From Pseudobdellovibrio sp. (GTDB taxonomy: Bacteria; Bdellovibrionota; Bdellovibrionia; Bdellovibrionales; Bdellovibrionaceae), in assembly GCA_020696855.1 (NCBI GenBank), contig JAJFMT010000004.1:1-57173 (forward strand): DNA of 57,173 nucleotides. Reading direction: 5' to 3'. Position numbers and translations under genes: made by a program. Below, piece by piece: positions 9,276-18,154 of this stretch (the stretch's first letter is position 1; each line of letters begins with the position of its first letter). The notes beneath the pieces were generated by a model. The model searched no databases. It saw only the letters and a list, made by a program, of their open reading frames with translations, and was not told where the DNA came from.

Positions 9276-10549
9276 AATTCGTCCCATTTGGCTGCGGATT
9301 CAATTAACCCTGATAAAATAGAGTGGAAAAAGTTTTTTGTTTCTAACTTTTCTGCGCCGAACATTTTTCGGAATTCGTTTTGTACGAAGGGAACGTGGGC
9401 TGTTCCGCCGGTTAAGAACACGTGATCGATGTCTGAAACTTTTAAGCCTGCCTGATTTAAGCAGCGGTCAAGAGCGGCGAAGATATTCATTTTTACATCT
9501 TCTGCCCAGTTTTCAAATTCTTGTGAAGAGAATACTTCGGTCGTTTCTAAATCCGGGTAGTCAAAATTGAATTTTGCTGTTGCTGAGGCTGATAGGCGTT
9601 TTTTTGTTGATTCGATGGATTCAAAAAACGGGAAGATTTGCTGGTCTTCGATTAATACAAAAAGACGGTCGATACTTTCCTTGTCTTCCTGTTTCAGCGC
9701 GCATTTTTGCACTTCGCGGATAAATTCATATGTTTCGCGTTCTTTTAAGTGAACGATGTGGGCGGGTTTGTTCAGGCGGTCCATTACGGCGACCGGCATT
9801 TTTAAAAGGTTGTTCGACATGGGCATGCGGTACTGGGTTTTTGCGCCAAACCCAGTGTTTAAGCGGTTTTGCATGAACAGACTGTCTAACGCGTCACCGG
9901 CCAGGGGGCAGCCATCGACTCCCAGAACGTCCGATTTTCTGAATTCACCTTGAGTGATTTTCATGACGGTGAAGTCCGATGTTCCTCCGCCGAAGTCGCC
10001 GATCAAAATCGTTTTTTCGTTTGCTATCTGGCGCTTGAAATCAAGAGCTGCCGCCAGTGGCTCCGGCACAAAATTAACTTCTGTTAAACCGGCATACTCT
10101 GCGGCTTTTTTCATTCGGTGTAATGCGAATCCATCTGCCACATCGTCCATAGAATAGCGCGCTGGTTTGCCGATCACGGCTTTAGTGATTTTAGTTTGGA
10201 GAATATTTTCCGCTCTTTTTTTAAGTTCGAGTAAAAAAAGTCCGATTAAAGTTTCAAGATTAAGAATGCGGTTGTTAATGATTGTGCCGATATAATTCTT
10301 ATTGGGCAGATGAGACTTGAACGATCGGAAGAGACGGCCTTCCATCTCAAATTCAGAATATTTCTTTAAAGCTTCTGCCCCGTAATAGCACTCATTCTCG
10401 TTGGCAAAATAAAGTAAAGTCCGCATGAGAGTGTTATCAGGGCTGCCTGGATCGATCGGCAAGGCCTCAACGCGCTGACCGTTGCGGTAGGCTCCTACGA
10501 GTGAATGGCTTGTTCCGAAATCGACCGCAAGAACCGTCTCATTTGACAT
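9266..10549 (-). CDS. Hsp70-like ATPase, YegD type
   Basis: The 427-residue protein has the actin/Hsp70 nucleotide-binding fold: phosphate-1 motif LAVDFGTSHS near the start, phosphate-2 motif LIGDFGGGTSDF and adenosine motif VFLTGGTAHVPFVQ. It ends soon after the nucleotide-binding domain and has no classical C-terminal substrate-binding and lid domains, as in E. coli YegD. It is therefore an Hsp70 relative rather than a canonical DnaK. It diverges from the GYF/PilZ gene and converges with the thioesterase gene. Client and partners are unknown. Confidence 0.85.
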   Translation of the reverse strand: MSNETVLAVDFGTSHSLVGAYRNGQRVEALPIDPGSPDNTLMRTLLYFANENECYYGAEALKKYSEFEMEGRLFRSFKSHLPNKNYIGTIINNRILNLETLIGLFLLELKKRAENILQTKITKAVIGKPARYSMDDVADGFALHRMKKAAEYAGLTEVNFVPEPLAAALDFKRQIANEKTILIGDFGGGTSDFTVMKITQGEFRKSDVLGVDGCPLAGDALDSLFMQNRLNTGFGAKTQYRMPMSNNLLKMPVAVMDRLNKPAHIVHLKERETYEFIREVQKCALKQEDKESIDRLFVLIEDQQIFPFFESIESTKKRLSASATAKFNFDYPDLETTEVFSSQEFENWAEDVKMNIFAALDRCLNQAGLKVSDIDHVFLTGGTAHVPFVQNEFRKMFGAEKLETKNFFHSILSGLIESAAKWDEFRS

Positions 10550-10642
10550 CTTTTGAATATAGGCTCGTATTGATACAAATTAAAGTCTAGCTAGATAAAA
10601 GCCGAAGTCTAGTTTATAGAACCAAAAGAGTGTGGGGAACAA

Positions 10643-11413
10643 ATGGATCAAAAATTTTTCGTAGCCAAAGATGGATTGCAAAAAGGACCATGGTCATTGC
10701 AAGAAATCACTCAGTATCTTCAGAAAAAAGACATCAGCTGGAATGACTATATATACGATGAAAAAAAGAACGACTGGATGTTCTTATTTGAATTCCCTGA
10801 ATTGACGGATCTTTTTAACAAGAGCTTTAAAAATCCGTTGCCGAATAAACCGGTGGGCGCGCCAACAAATTATTATGAAGAGCGCTGCTGGTATATCTTA
10901 AAGCAAAATGAAAATTACGGTCCTTTCTGTTATTTGGACTTAATTCAGATGTTACAAAGCAAAACTTTATTTGAGCATGACTTTTTATGGAGAACCGGCC
11001 GTGTCGCGTGGAAGCGCCTGGCAGAAATCGAAGAGTTCAGCTCTGACCGCCTAAAAGAAGTCTTTAAAATGCTGGCTGATAATCAGGAAGCCGAAAGCAA
11101 AGTCTTCTTCAGACGCCGTCACCCGCGTGCTAAATACAAATGCGAGTTACTGGTTCACGACAAAAACAAAGTCTACACTGCCCACAGCATCGAAATCAGT
11201 GCCGGTGGTGCCTGCTTTAAAGTAGACCACGTTGCTTTCGAAGTTGATGATCAGGTTTATCTTCACTTCAAGCCGGGTGGCGATGTGCCGCCATTCAATG
11301 CGGTTTGCAAAATCGTCAGCCGTACGAATGAAAATCTATATGGCGTCAGCTTCGTTCACGTGGCTTCATCTGCAAAAGATTCCATTATGAAGTACACGAA
11401 AAAAGCGGCGTAG
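10643..11413 (+). CDS. Two GYF-like (DUF4339-type) domains plus PilZ c-di-GMP domain
   Basis: The 256-residue protein begins with two related modules, FFVAKDGLQKGPWSLQEI (about 5-50) and WYILKQNENYGPF (about 83-128), each with the G-P-(W/F) core of the GYF_2/DUF4339 family. A C-terminal PilZ domain follows (about 155-250). PilZ residues visible are RRHPR (158-162, an RxxxR site) and EISAGG (184-189), a DxSxxG site with Glu in place of Asp. PilZ domains bind cyclic-di-GMP; GYF-like modules are thought to bind peptides. No membrane segment is seen, so a cytoplasmic c-di-GMP-responsive adaptor is inferred. It is monocistronic, ended by a strong terminator. Confidence 0.8.
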   Translation: MDQKFFVAKDGLQKGPWSLQEITQYLQKKDISWNDYIYDEKKNDWMFLFEFPELTDLFNKSFKNPLPNKPVGAPTNYYEERCWYILKQNENYGPFCYLDLIQMLQSKTLFEHDFLWRTGRVAWKRLAEIEEFSSDRLKEVFKMLADNQEAESKVFFRRRHPRAKYKCELLVHDKNKVYTAHSIEISAGGACFKVDHVAFEVDDQVYLHFKPGGDVPPFNAVCKIVSRTNENLYGVSFVHVASSAKDSIMKYTKKAA

Positions 11414-11443
11414 AATTTTAGTAATTGAATGAACACTTCTGGG

Positions 11444-11470
11444 GCCCGGTTTTAACCGGGCTTTTTTTTT
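11444..11470 (+). terminator. Rho-independent terminator after GYF/PilZ gene
   Basis: GCCCGGTT (11444-11451) pairs with AACCGGGC (11454-11461) around a 2-base loop as drawn, and is followed by nine T. It lies 31 bp behind the GYF/PilZ stop. The region also faces the end of the convergent beta-propeller gene. Confidence 0.9.
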
Positions 11471-11482
11471 GTAAAGTAGTCA

Positions 11483-12973
11483 TTACTTCTGAATGACCAT
11501 GATTCCCGGGCCATAGTTGGAAGTCGGAATCGCGTAATCCCTTACTGCCAGTGGAGTCAGGGCGCCTGTCGAAGGATTACGGCTGTAGGCACTTACAGAC
11601 GGTGAGTTCGCCGAATTACAGGTGTAAGCAAAAAGACCATTGGTATCGACGCGCACATCATTCGGCCCGCCACCGGCATCAGCCTCTGATGATAAACTTA
11701 AGTCACCGGTCGTCTGATCGATAGCGTACACAATAACTTTTTTGGGATCAGCTGCGGTTGTTGAAAACGCTGTTCCATAAAAATAAAGTCCGTCAGGAGA
11801 AATGTTTGCGCCTGACCCGCCGTTGTCGGTGTAACCGGTACCTGCATTATTTAATACCGGCGTTCCTAAACCTGTCAGCACGCCGGTCGTTTTATCAATT
11901 GTAAATGCCGCTACACGTTTACGGTTCACTAATCCCATATAAAGCCAGTTACCGTTCGGATGAACAGTAATGCCGTCGCCCGTATTAGCAAATCCACCAT
12001 TCGTGTTAGAGAACGGGCTTCCCGGAATGAGAGTCAGTGCGCCGGTTGTTGCATCAATCGAATAGCCGACAACGCCGCCGGTTCCGCCCATTGAAGCAAC
12101 GTAAAGAAAATTTCCGTCTGGATGAACAACAATACCGTTTAATAATGTCGGGCCGCCGGCAGCAAACGGGCTGCCTGGTACCGCTGTTAACGTGCCATCA
12201 CCTGCAACTGCAAAAGCCGAAACGCTATTGCCACCTTGATTCGTCACATATAAAAAATTTCCAGTCGGATGAAAAAATAATCCATTCGGCGAAGCCGCCC
12301 CAGAACTCACCGGAGTGCCGACAGCAGAAAGTGCACCTGTGATCGAATTAATTCTGAAGGTAGAAATCGTTCCGGTCGAAACATTGGCCGCATATAAAAA
12401 GCGGTTGTTCGGGCTGATCACTGTTCCATAAGTTTGATTGTTAGAGCCGATTGAAAAAGGGCTCCCTACGATAGAAAGCAGTGCTCCGGTTTCGGGATTT
12501 TGCGCGTACCCATAAACTTTTCCCGGAGAATCCTGCACTCCTAAATACAGAAAGGACGCGTAAGAAAAATTTAAAGTCGTAGGATCTGTCACGGCCGGGT
12601 CAATCGCACTTTGATGAGTATCAATATTGATTACTGTTACCTGAAACACGCCGCTTTTTCCCGGCCCGACAACACAGTCGATCTGCTTGTGATCCTCAGA
12701 AATGACCTGATCTGTACACTCATAAGGACCAACAAAAACACTGGCGCCCGGGTAAAAATCAGAACCGCGAACAGTTAAAGAACAGCCGCCCGAAATACTG
12801 CAGTACAAAGCTCCGCCGCCATTTGCAGAAATGCTGCTGATAACCGGTGTAATATTTGCCGGTGCAAAGCTCTCTTGAGCGAATTCTTTTAGTGAACAAT
12901 TTGTAAATAGAAATAAAATAAAAAGAGGAAGTAGAAATGATCCGGATAAAATTTTTCTGCACGCCATATTCAT
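11483..12973 (-). CDS. Lipoprotein with IPT/TIG domain and seven-bladed propeller
   Basis: The 496-residue product has a signal sequence ending near TNCS (Cys at about 26), a lipobox-like site with an unusual Asn before the Cys. An IPT/TIG immunoglobulin-like domain follows (about 42-135, with VISSISANGGG and LTVRGSDFYPGASVFVG). The rest is about seven repeats of the type HPxGNFLYVTN...GTLTxxPGSPF, the YncE/6-phosphogluconolactonase-like beta-propeller. It is probably envelope-anchored. Enzymatic lactonase activity cannot be claimed; many such propellers are binding scaffolds. The start could be ATG 12973 or ATG 12967. Confidence 0.75.
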   Translation of the reverse strand: MNMACRKILSGSFLLPLFILFLFTNCSLKEFAQESFAPANITPVISSISANGGGALYCSISGGCSLTVRGSDFYPGASVFVGPYECTDQVISEDHKQIDCVVGPGKSGVFQVTVINIDTHQSAIDPAVTDPTTLNFSYASFLYLGVQDSPGKVYGYAQNPETGALLSIVGSPFSIGSNNQTYGTVISPNNRFLYAANVSTGTISTFRINSITGALSAVGTPVSSGAASPNGLFFHPTGNFLYVTNQGGNSVSAFAVAGDGTLTAVPGSPFAAGGPTLLNGIVVHPDGNFLYVASMGGTGGVVGYSIDATTGALTLIPGSPFSNTNGGFANTGDGITVHPNGNWLYMGLVNRKRVAAFTIDKTTGVLTGLGTPVLNNAGTGYTDNGGSGANISPDGLYFYGTAFSTTAADPKKVIVYAIDQTTGDLSLSSEADAGGGPNDVRVDTNGLFAYTCNSANSPSVSAYSRNPSTGALTPLAVRDYAIPTSNYGPGIMVIQK

Positions 12974-13056
12974 TCAAAAAATCCTTTTTCAAATGTAACT
13001 CTCAACCGGGAAGTGACGTGCAGCTGTGTTGGCCGAGAGTTTAAATTTATAAAATC

Positions 13057-13665
13057 CTATCTTCTTCCGATGCTTGAGAAGTTTGTGAAAACCAAACCTA
13101 ACGAGGCGCGGTTCCATGTTAAATCGTCAGAGTTGCCGGCTGCACTGTTCAGGGTTCCCATTGAATAATCGACAACGATTCCGATTCTGTTTTTTAACTG
13201 TCTGTAGTACTGAATTCCGAATCCGCCTTTGCCGTCATATTCAGATACTGTTCCGGCAAGGGTGGCTTTATCTAAAGTGTATTTTTCAGAAGCGCGGTAA
13301 ATAAGACCGAACGCCTGTTTTCCGTCATAGAATTCAAGTCGTAAACCTGCAGCTGAACCCTTTCCGCCGATGTTCTGATTGCTGAAGCTTGCAGGGTCAT
13401 CCGTTTGACCTACAACATTGTATTCGTAATTTATTGCGAAACGGAATTTTTTGTAATTCACACCTGCAAAAACAGCGAGGGGAGTATAAAGCATATTGCG
13501 CTTAAGGACGTCAGTGTCGTTACCCATTTGACCCGAACCCATCAGCATCATGGCGCCGATCGTGGGTTTCCCGAAGTCACCTCTTGCGGCAAAGCTTTCT
13601 GTGTTTAACGCGAAAACGATAACCAAAAGAAGTAAAAATTTATTGGGACGTACAATATTGGTCAT
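13057..13665 (-). CDS. Small outer-membrane beta-barrel protein
   Basis: The 202-residue product has a clear signal peptide (hydrophobic FLLLLVIVFALNT, cleavage near SFA-A). The mature part has alternating aromatic and polar strands such as FRFAINYEYNVVG and GGFGIQYYRQL, ending in a barrel-like terminal strand region. I start it at ATG 13665 because GGAG lies six bases upstream and the signal peptide begins there; the open frame reaches 13704. It resembles porin-like hypothetical barrels; no specific family is recognised. Confidence 0.7.
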   Translation of the reverse strand: MTNIVRPNKFLLLLVIVFALNTESFAARGDFGKPTIGAMMLMGSGQMGNDTDVLKRNMLYTPLAVFAGVNYKKFRFAINYEYNVVGQTDDPASFSNQNIGGKGSAAGLRLEFYDGKQAFGLIYRASEKYTLDKATLAGTVSEYDGKGGFGIQYYRQLKNRIGIVVDYSMGTLNSAAGNSDDLTWNRASLGLVFTNFSSIGRR

Positions 13666-13750
13666 GACTAACTCCATGTTATGACTCATTAAATTATAAG
13701 TCATAAACCATGAAATTCAGCAGCTATTTGAAGTTATTTGTGTGTCTAGT

Positions 13751-13777
13751 AAAAAAGGCCAGGGTTTACCTGGCCTT
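13751..13777 (-). terminator. Rho-independent terminator after the subtilase gene
   Basis: AAGGCCAGG (13755-13763) pairs with CCTGGCCTT (13769-13777) around a 5-base loop. The run of A at 13751-13756 gives a U-run on the minus strand. It lies about 45 bp past the stop of the minus-strand protease gene. Confidence 0.85.
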
Positions 13778-13820
13778 ATGTTCAGTGATTTAAAAATCAC
13801 GTTCAATTTTGAAACGTCAA

Positions 13821-15227
13821 TTACTTCATCAAATTATCAACGTTTAGTTTGCCTTCAGTAACTAACTTTCCGGCAGCAGCAGGAATTTTCACAGCGCTAT
13901 TCAAAATAGCGGCTTTAACTTCTGCAACAGTTTTTTCAGGGTGAACAGACCAGTAAAGAGCAGCAGCGCCTGCAACGTGAGGGCATGCCATTGAAGTTCC
14001 ATCCCAGTTAGCACCTAAAAGAGGGATTACAGTGTCAGAGTATTTTCCGCCAACAGTTGTTGAGAAAACTTTTACACCCGGAGCTCCGATATCAGTAGAA
14101 GTGCGTCCCCAGTTTGAGAAAGAACCGAAGTTGTTGTTCACATCAAGTGCCGCAACAGAAATGATATTGTCGTGAGTGTAACTTGCAGGGTAAGCCGGAT
14201 TCGGATCGCTGTCGTTGTCGTATCCGCGGCCTTGGTGTCCGTTACCGGCAGCAGCTACGAATAATACATTATGGTCAGCAGCGTATTGAATAGAATCTTT
14301 TAACGCCTGGTTATTAACAGCATCAGCAGGATCTTCACCCTCAGAGCCCCAAGAGTTCGAAAGAACGCGAGCGCCGTTATCGACAGCGTACTTAATAGAA
14401 AGTACGGCATCAGCAGTTGTTCCGCCTTCGTTTCCGATAAAGCGTAATGCCATGATCTCGGCACTTGGGTGTACGCCGGAAATACCTTTACCATTTTGAC
14501 CGCGGGCTGCAACGTTACCGGCACAGTGAGTACCGTGACCTGGGTTGCCGCCGTTTAACAAGTCACCTAAGCTAGTCGCAGCTAAATCGTAAGGTTTGTT
14601 GTCTTTACCTAAGAAGTCCCAGCCAACGATATCATCAACATATCCGTTTTGATCATCATCAATATTATTGTCAGGAATTTCGCGCGGGTTTCTCCACATG
14701 TTCGGCAGTAAATCTTCGTGAGTGTAATCAACACCTGTGTCGATAACAGCTACGACAATTTTTTTGCCGGTGTTTACACGCCAAGCGCTTTCAACGCCGA
14801 TATCTTTCATGCCCCACTGTTTAGTAAATAGTGGGTCTGCACCGGTTGAACTTGCCGGAGGGGCCGGAATCGCCGGGTTGTCACCTGCAGGTGCCAAAGG
14901 CGTATCGGCTTGATCAGGGTGGTCTGCTAAATAAGCAGCCAAAGCTTGTTTCGCAGAAGCATTCTCGCGAAGCTTAATTTTGTAATTTTTTTGTACGTAA
15001 ACTACAGAGCCGCTTTCCAAAAAGTTTTGGAACTGTGACTGTTTAACATTTCCCTGAACACGGATCCAATTGTCCGTCAGAGCCTGAGATTTTAAGCCTT
15101 GAGCCGAAAAATATTGGGCTGCATGCTTTGTTGATACCGGATTTGCTACTTTGACCAGCAAATCTTCGGCTTGAGAAACGCTCGAAAGACCTAAAATCAG
15201 CAATAATGCTGAAGCAGTTGATTTCAT
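13821..15227 (-). CDS. Secreted subtilisin-like serine protease (S8)
   Basis: The 468-residue preproprotein has a signal peptide (cleavage near SQA-E, residue 20), a propeptide-like region (about 22-90), an Ala/Pro-rich linker (about 105-130) and a peptidase S8 domain. The triad is visible as D163 in VIDTGVD, H231 in GHGTHCAG and S412 in GTSMACPHVAG, with oxyanion N329 in AAAGN. All residues needed for activity are present. A degradative exoprotease is inferred. The ribosome site AAGGAGGGG is near-perfect, suggesting strong expression. It diverges from nuoB. Confidence 0.92.
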   Translation of the reverse strand: MKSTASALLLILGLSSVSQAEDLLVKVANPVSTKHAAQYFSAQGLKSQALTDNWIRVQGNVKQSQFQNFLESGSVVYVQKNYKIKLRENASAKQALAAYLADHPDQADTPLAPAGDNPAIPAPPASSTGADPLFTKQWGMKDIGVESAWRVNTGKKIVVAVIDTGVDYTHEDLLPNMWRNPREIPDNNIDDDQNGYVDDIVGWDFLGKDNKPYDLAATSLGDLLNGGNPGHGTHCAGNVAARGQNGKGISGVHPSAEIMALRFIGNEGGTTADAVLSIKYAVDNGARVLSNSWGSEGEDPADAVNNQALKDSIQYAADHNVLFVAAAGNGHQGRGYDNDSDPNPAYPASYTHDNIISVAALDVNNNFGSFSNWGRTSTDIGAPGVKVFSTTVGGKYSDTVIPLLGANWDGTSMACPHVAGAAALYWSVHPEKTVAEVKAAILNSAVKIPAAAGKLVTEGKLNVDNLMK

Positions 15228-15363
15228 CTACCCCTCCTTGAGTGAAAACAATTTAAGCTGTCCTAAAGTCTAGGTATACAAAACCACTTTCTCCAACAGA
15301 AAAATGTGTTTTTGACCGTTGCGTTGAAAGATTTTAAGCCACCCTCAGAAATGACTTATCTCG

Positions 15364-15392
15364 TTGTCATGACTGAGCAATTTTGTCATAGT
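15364..15392 (+). promoter_or_regulatory. Candidate nuo promoter with GTCAT half-sites
   Basis: TTGTCA (15364-15369) and CATAGT (15387-15392) are separated by 17 bases, a plausible -35/-10 pair 40 bp before nuoB. TTGTCAT occurs twice (15364 and 15383), and ATGAC/GTCAT half-sites surround it (15351, 15366, 15369, 15385). A regulator site overlapping the promoter is possible. Motif inspection only. Confidence 0.4.
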
Positions 15393-15431
15393 GCTAGGTG
15401 AAAATAAATTGAGAATTAAGAGGTAATTGAG

Positions 15432-15980
15432 ATGTCGGATACCAAAAATTTAGATGACATGTCCCGATCTTTTGCGCTTCCAACCAGACTCGATGCAATC
15501 GTGGCTTGGGGCCAGAGAAACGCTTTGTGGCCGCTACCTTACGGTACTGCTTGTTGCGGTATTGAATTAATGTCGGTGATGGGTCCGAAGTATGACTTAG
15601 CCCGCTTCGGCGCAGAGGTTGTTCGCTTCTCTCCACGACAAGCGGATTTACTTTTAGTTGCAGGTACTATCACAGAAAAAATGGCCCCGATCTTGGTTCG
15701 TATTTATGAACAAATGTTAGAACCGAAATACGTTCTCTCTATGGGAGCATGTGCAAGCTCAGGCGGGTTCTACCGCGCTTACCACGTACTTCAAGGTTGC
15801 GATAAAGTCATTCCGGTCGACGTTTATGTTCCGGGTTGCCCTCCGACTCCTGAAGCGGTTCTCGACGGTGTGATGACGTTACAAAAAATGATTAAAGACA
15901 GAACTCCGCGTCCTTGGAAAGACAACTGGAAGTCGCCATATCTTTCTTCACCTGAAACAAATCAGATTGTAGGAGGCTAA
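15432..15980 (+). CDS. nuoB: NADH-quinone oxidoreductase subunit B
   Basis: The 182-residue subunit of the complex I connecting module carries the terminal 4Fe-4S cluster N2. The N2 ligand regions are visible: tandem Cys in [10 protein letters not shown], Cys in GACASSGG and Cys in [11 protein letters not shown]. It is the first gene of the nuo set here; no nuoA precedes it. A ribosome site GAGGT lies before ATG 15432. The nuoCD start follows its stop by one base. Confidence 0.95.
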   Translation: MSDTKNLDDMSRSFALPTRLDAIVAWGQRNALWPLPYGTACCGIELMSVMGPKYDLARFGAEVVRFSPRQADLLLVAGTITEKMAPILVRIYEQMLEPKYVLSMGACASSGGFYRAYHVLQGCDKVIPVDVYVPGCPPTPEAVLDGVMTLQKMIKDRTPRPWKDNWKSPYLSSPETNQIVGG

Positions 15981-15981
15981 G

Positions 15982-17679
15982 ATGGCAACTGTAAGCCAAT
16001 TCCCTGAAGTACTTAAATCTGACCTCGTATCAAAATTCGGTGCTAATCAATTCAAATGCTTAACAACTCCTGTTGGCGATCAAGTGATTGAAGCGCCGAA
16101 AGAAGTTGTTCACGCGCTTTTGCAATACCTGAAAGAATACGCTCACTTTGATTTTCTGATGGACGTATGCGGTGTTGATTATCCTGAACGAGAAAAACGT
16201 TTCGATGTCGTTTATCACTTATACAATTCCAATGACGGTACTCGCCTTCGCTTGAAGGCGCAGTTAGCAGAGAACGAATCGATCCAGACAGCTACAAACA
16301 TTTGGGTTGGTGCTGACTGGTTTGAACGTGAAGCTTACGATATGTTCGGTATCGTTTTCGACGGTCACCCGAATTTAAGAAAAATTTTAACTCATCACCA
16401 GTTCGTGGGTCATCCGTTACGAAAAGATTACGAAGCTGATGCCCAACAACCATGTGACAGCGTTTTGCCGATTCACTTTGATCACACAGATGACCAGCGC
16501 GGCGATTTACTGGATAACCGTTTTGTTCCGATCAACATCGGCCCTTCTCATCCGGCGATGCACGGTACACTTCGTGTAATGGCGGAGCTTGACGGTGAAA
16601 CAATCGTTCGTGCTAACTGCGAAATCGGTTACTTGCACCGCTGCTTCGAAAAGATGGCAGAGACTCATCCGTACAATCAGGTGATTCCTTACACAGACCG
16701 TTTGAACTACTGTTCGGCTCCGATGAATAACATCGGTTACTGCAAAGCTGTAGAAAGACTTTTAGATGTTAACATTCCTCCTCGTGCGATGGCGATGCGA
16801 GTGGTTCTTTGCGAACTCTCGCGAATCATCGATCACATTATCGCAGTCGGAACGGGCGGCGTTGACTTAGGAGCTTTAACAGCTTTCTTCCACTTATTTA
16901 CTTACCGTGAAAAAGTTTACGGAATCTTTGAAAAACTTTGCGGTGCCCGATTGACTGTATCTATGACCCGCGTTGGCGGCATGGCTTACGATGCTCCAAA
17001 CGGCTGGTTCGATGATATCTTAGCTTTCTGTAATGAGATGAGCGACGGTATCGATGAAATCTCTAAGCTGATGCTGGATAACAAAATCTTTATTAAACGT
17101 ACTCAAGGTGTGTGCCCGGTTTCAAAAGAAGACGCAATCGCCTGGGGTTACACTGGCCCTCTTCTGAGAGCATCAGGTCACGCGCTGGATTTACGTAAAT
17201 CAAATCCTTACTACGGTTACGAAGGATATGACTTCTCAATTCCGACAGGAACTAATGGCGACATCTACGACCGTTACTGCGTCCGCATCGAAGAGATGCG
17301 CCAGTCGATCAGCATCATTCGTCAGGCAATTAAAAATATGCCGGGCGGTGACTACACCATTCGCGACAAAGGAATTGTTCTTCCTGAAAAGAAAGACGTT
17401 TACGGAAACATTGAAGGTCTGATGAATCACTTTATGTTAGTGATTAAAGGTCTTCGTCCGCCTGTGGGCGAAGTTTACGATGCAACAGAGTGCGCGAACG
17501 GTGAGTTAGGTTTTTACTTAATCAGCGATGGTTCAGCAAATCCGTACCGTTTAAAAGTTCGTCCTCCGTGTTTTGCAATTTATCAGTCATTCCCAACGGT
17601 AGTAAAAGGCGCAATGTTAGCCGATGCTATCGCTACAGTAGCCAGCATGAATGTCATTGCTGGAGAATTGGATAGATAA
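15982..17679 (+). CDS. nuoCD: NADH-quinone oxidoreductase fused subunits C and D
   Basis: A single 565-residue protein joins the 30-kDa subunit (about 1-160, signature DWFEREAYDMFGIVFDGHPN with LRKDYE) and the 49-kDa subunit (about 175-565, NIGPSHPAMHGTLRV and LHRCFEKMAE). The C-terminal DxxR-type end of the 49-kDa family (GELDR) is present. The fusion is known from E. coli and some other lineages. The 49-kDa part helps form the quinone site with NuoB. It overlaps nothing: the nuoE ATG is one base past its stop. Confidence 0.95.
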   Translation: MATVSQFPEVLKSDLVSKFGANQFKCLTTPVGDQVIEAPKEVVHALLQYLKEYAHFDFLMDVCGVDYPEREKRFDVVYHLYNSNDGTRLRLKAQLAENESIQTATNIWVGADWFEREAYDMFGIVFDGHPNLRKILTHHQFVGHPLRKDYEADAQQPCDSVLPIHFDHTDDQRGDLLDNRFVPINIGPSHPAMHGTLRVMAELDGETIVRANCEIGYLHRCFEKMAETHPYNQVIPYTDRLNYCSAPMNNIGYCKAVERLLDVNIPPRAMAMRVVLCELSRIIDHIIAVGTGGVDLGALTAFFHLFTYREKVYGIFEKLCGARLTVSMTRVGGMAYDAPNGWFDDILAFCNEMSDGIDEISKLMLDNKIFIKRTQGVCPVSKEDAIAWGYTGPLLRASGHALDLRKSNPYYGYEGYDFSIPTGTNGDIYDRYCVRIEEMRQSISIIRQAIKNMPGGDYTIRDKGIVLPEKKDVYGNIEGLMNHFMLVIKGLRPPVGEVYDATECANGELGFYLISDGSANPYRLKVRPPCFAIYQSFPTVVKGAMLADAIATVASMNVIAGELDR

Positions 17680-17680
17680 T

Positions 17681-18154
17681 ATGTTTCAGTTGTCAGAAGA
17701 GGGAAAACAAAAAGTTTTAGCTGAACTTAAGCGCTACGAATCGCGCCAGTCAGCGGTTTTGCCTGCTTTGTATATCGGGCAAAAAGAAAACAAAGGCCAT
17801 ATTACCTCTGAAGTGATCAAAGAACTTTCGCGAGTGATGGATATTCCTGAATCGCAAATCAATGAAGTCTTCACTTTCTACACTATGTACAACAAGCAAA
17901 AAATCGGTAAGTACCATGTTCAGGTTTGCCGTACTCTTTCTTGCATGTTGAATGGTGCAGAAGAGTTAACAGCTCATCTTTGCAAAGAATTAAATGTGAA
18001 TCTGAATGAAGTAACGGCTGACGGCCGTTTTACAGTGTCAGAAGCAGAATGCCTGGGTTCTTGCGGAACAGCTCCAATGATGCAAATCGCAGATAAATAC
18101 TACGAAAATTTAACGCCTGAATCGGCAATGAATATTTTGCGGGGAATGAAGTAA
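17681..18154 (+). CDS. nuoE: NADH-quinone oxidoreductase subunit E
   Basis: The 24-kDa subunit, 157 residues, holds the 2Fe-2S cluster N1a. Ligand pattern visible: CRTLSC (C-x4-C) and CLGSC (C-x3-C). The open frame extends upstream into nuoCD, but ATG 17681, right behind the nuoCD stop, gives the normal length. Its stop shares a base with the nuoF start (TAATG). Confidence 0.94.
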   Translation: MFQLSEEGKQKVLAELKRYESRQSAVLPALYIGQKENKGHITSEVIKELSRVMDIPESQINEVFTFYTMYNKQKIGKYHVQVCRTLSCMLNGAEELTAHLCKELNVNLNEVTADGRFTVSEAECLGSCGTAPMMQIADKYYENLTPESAMNILRGMK

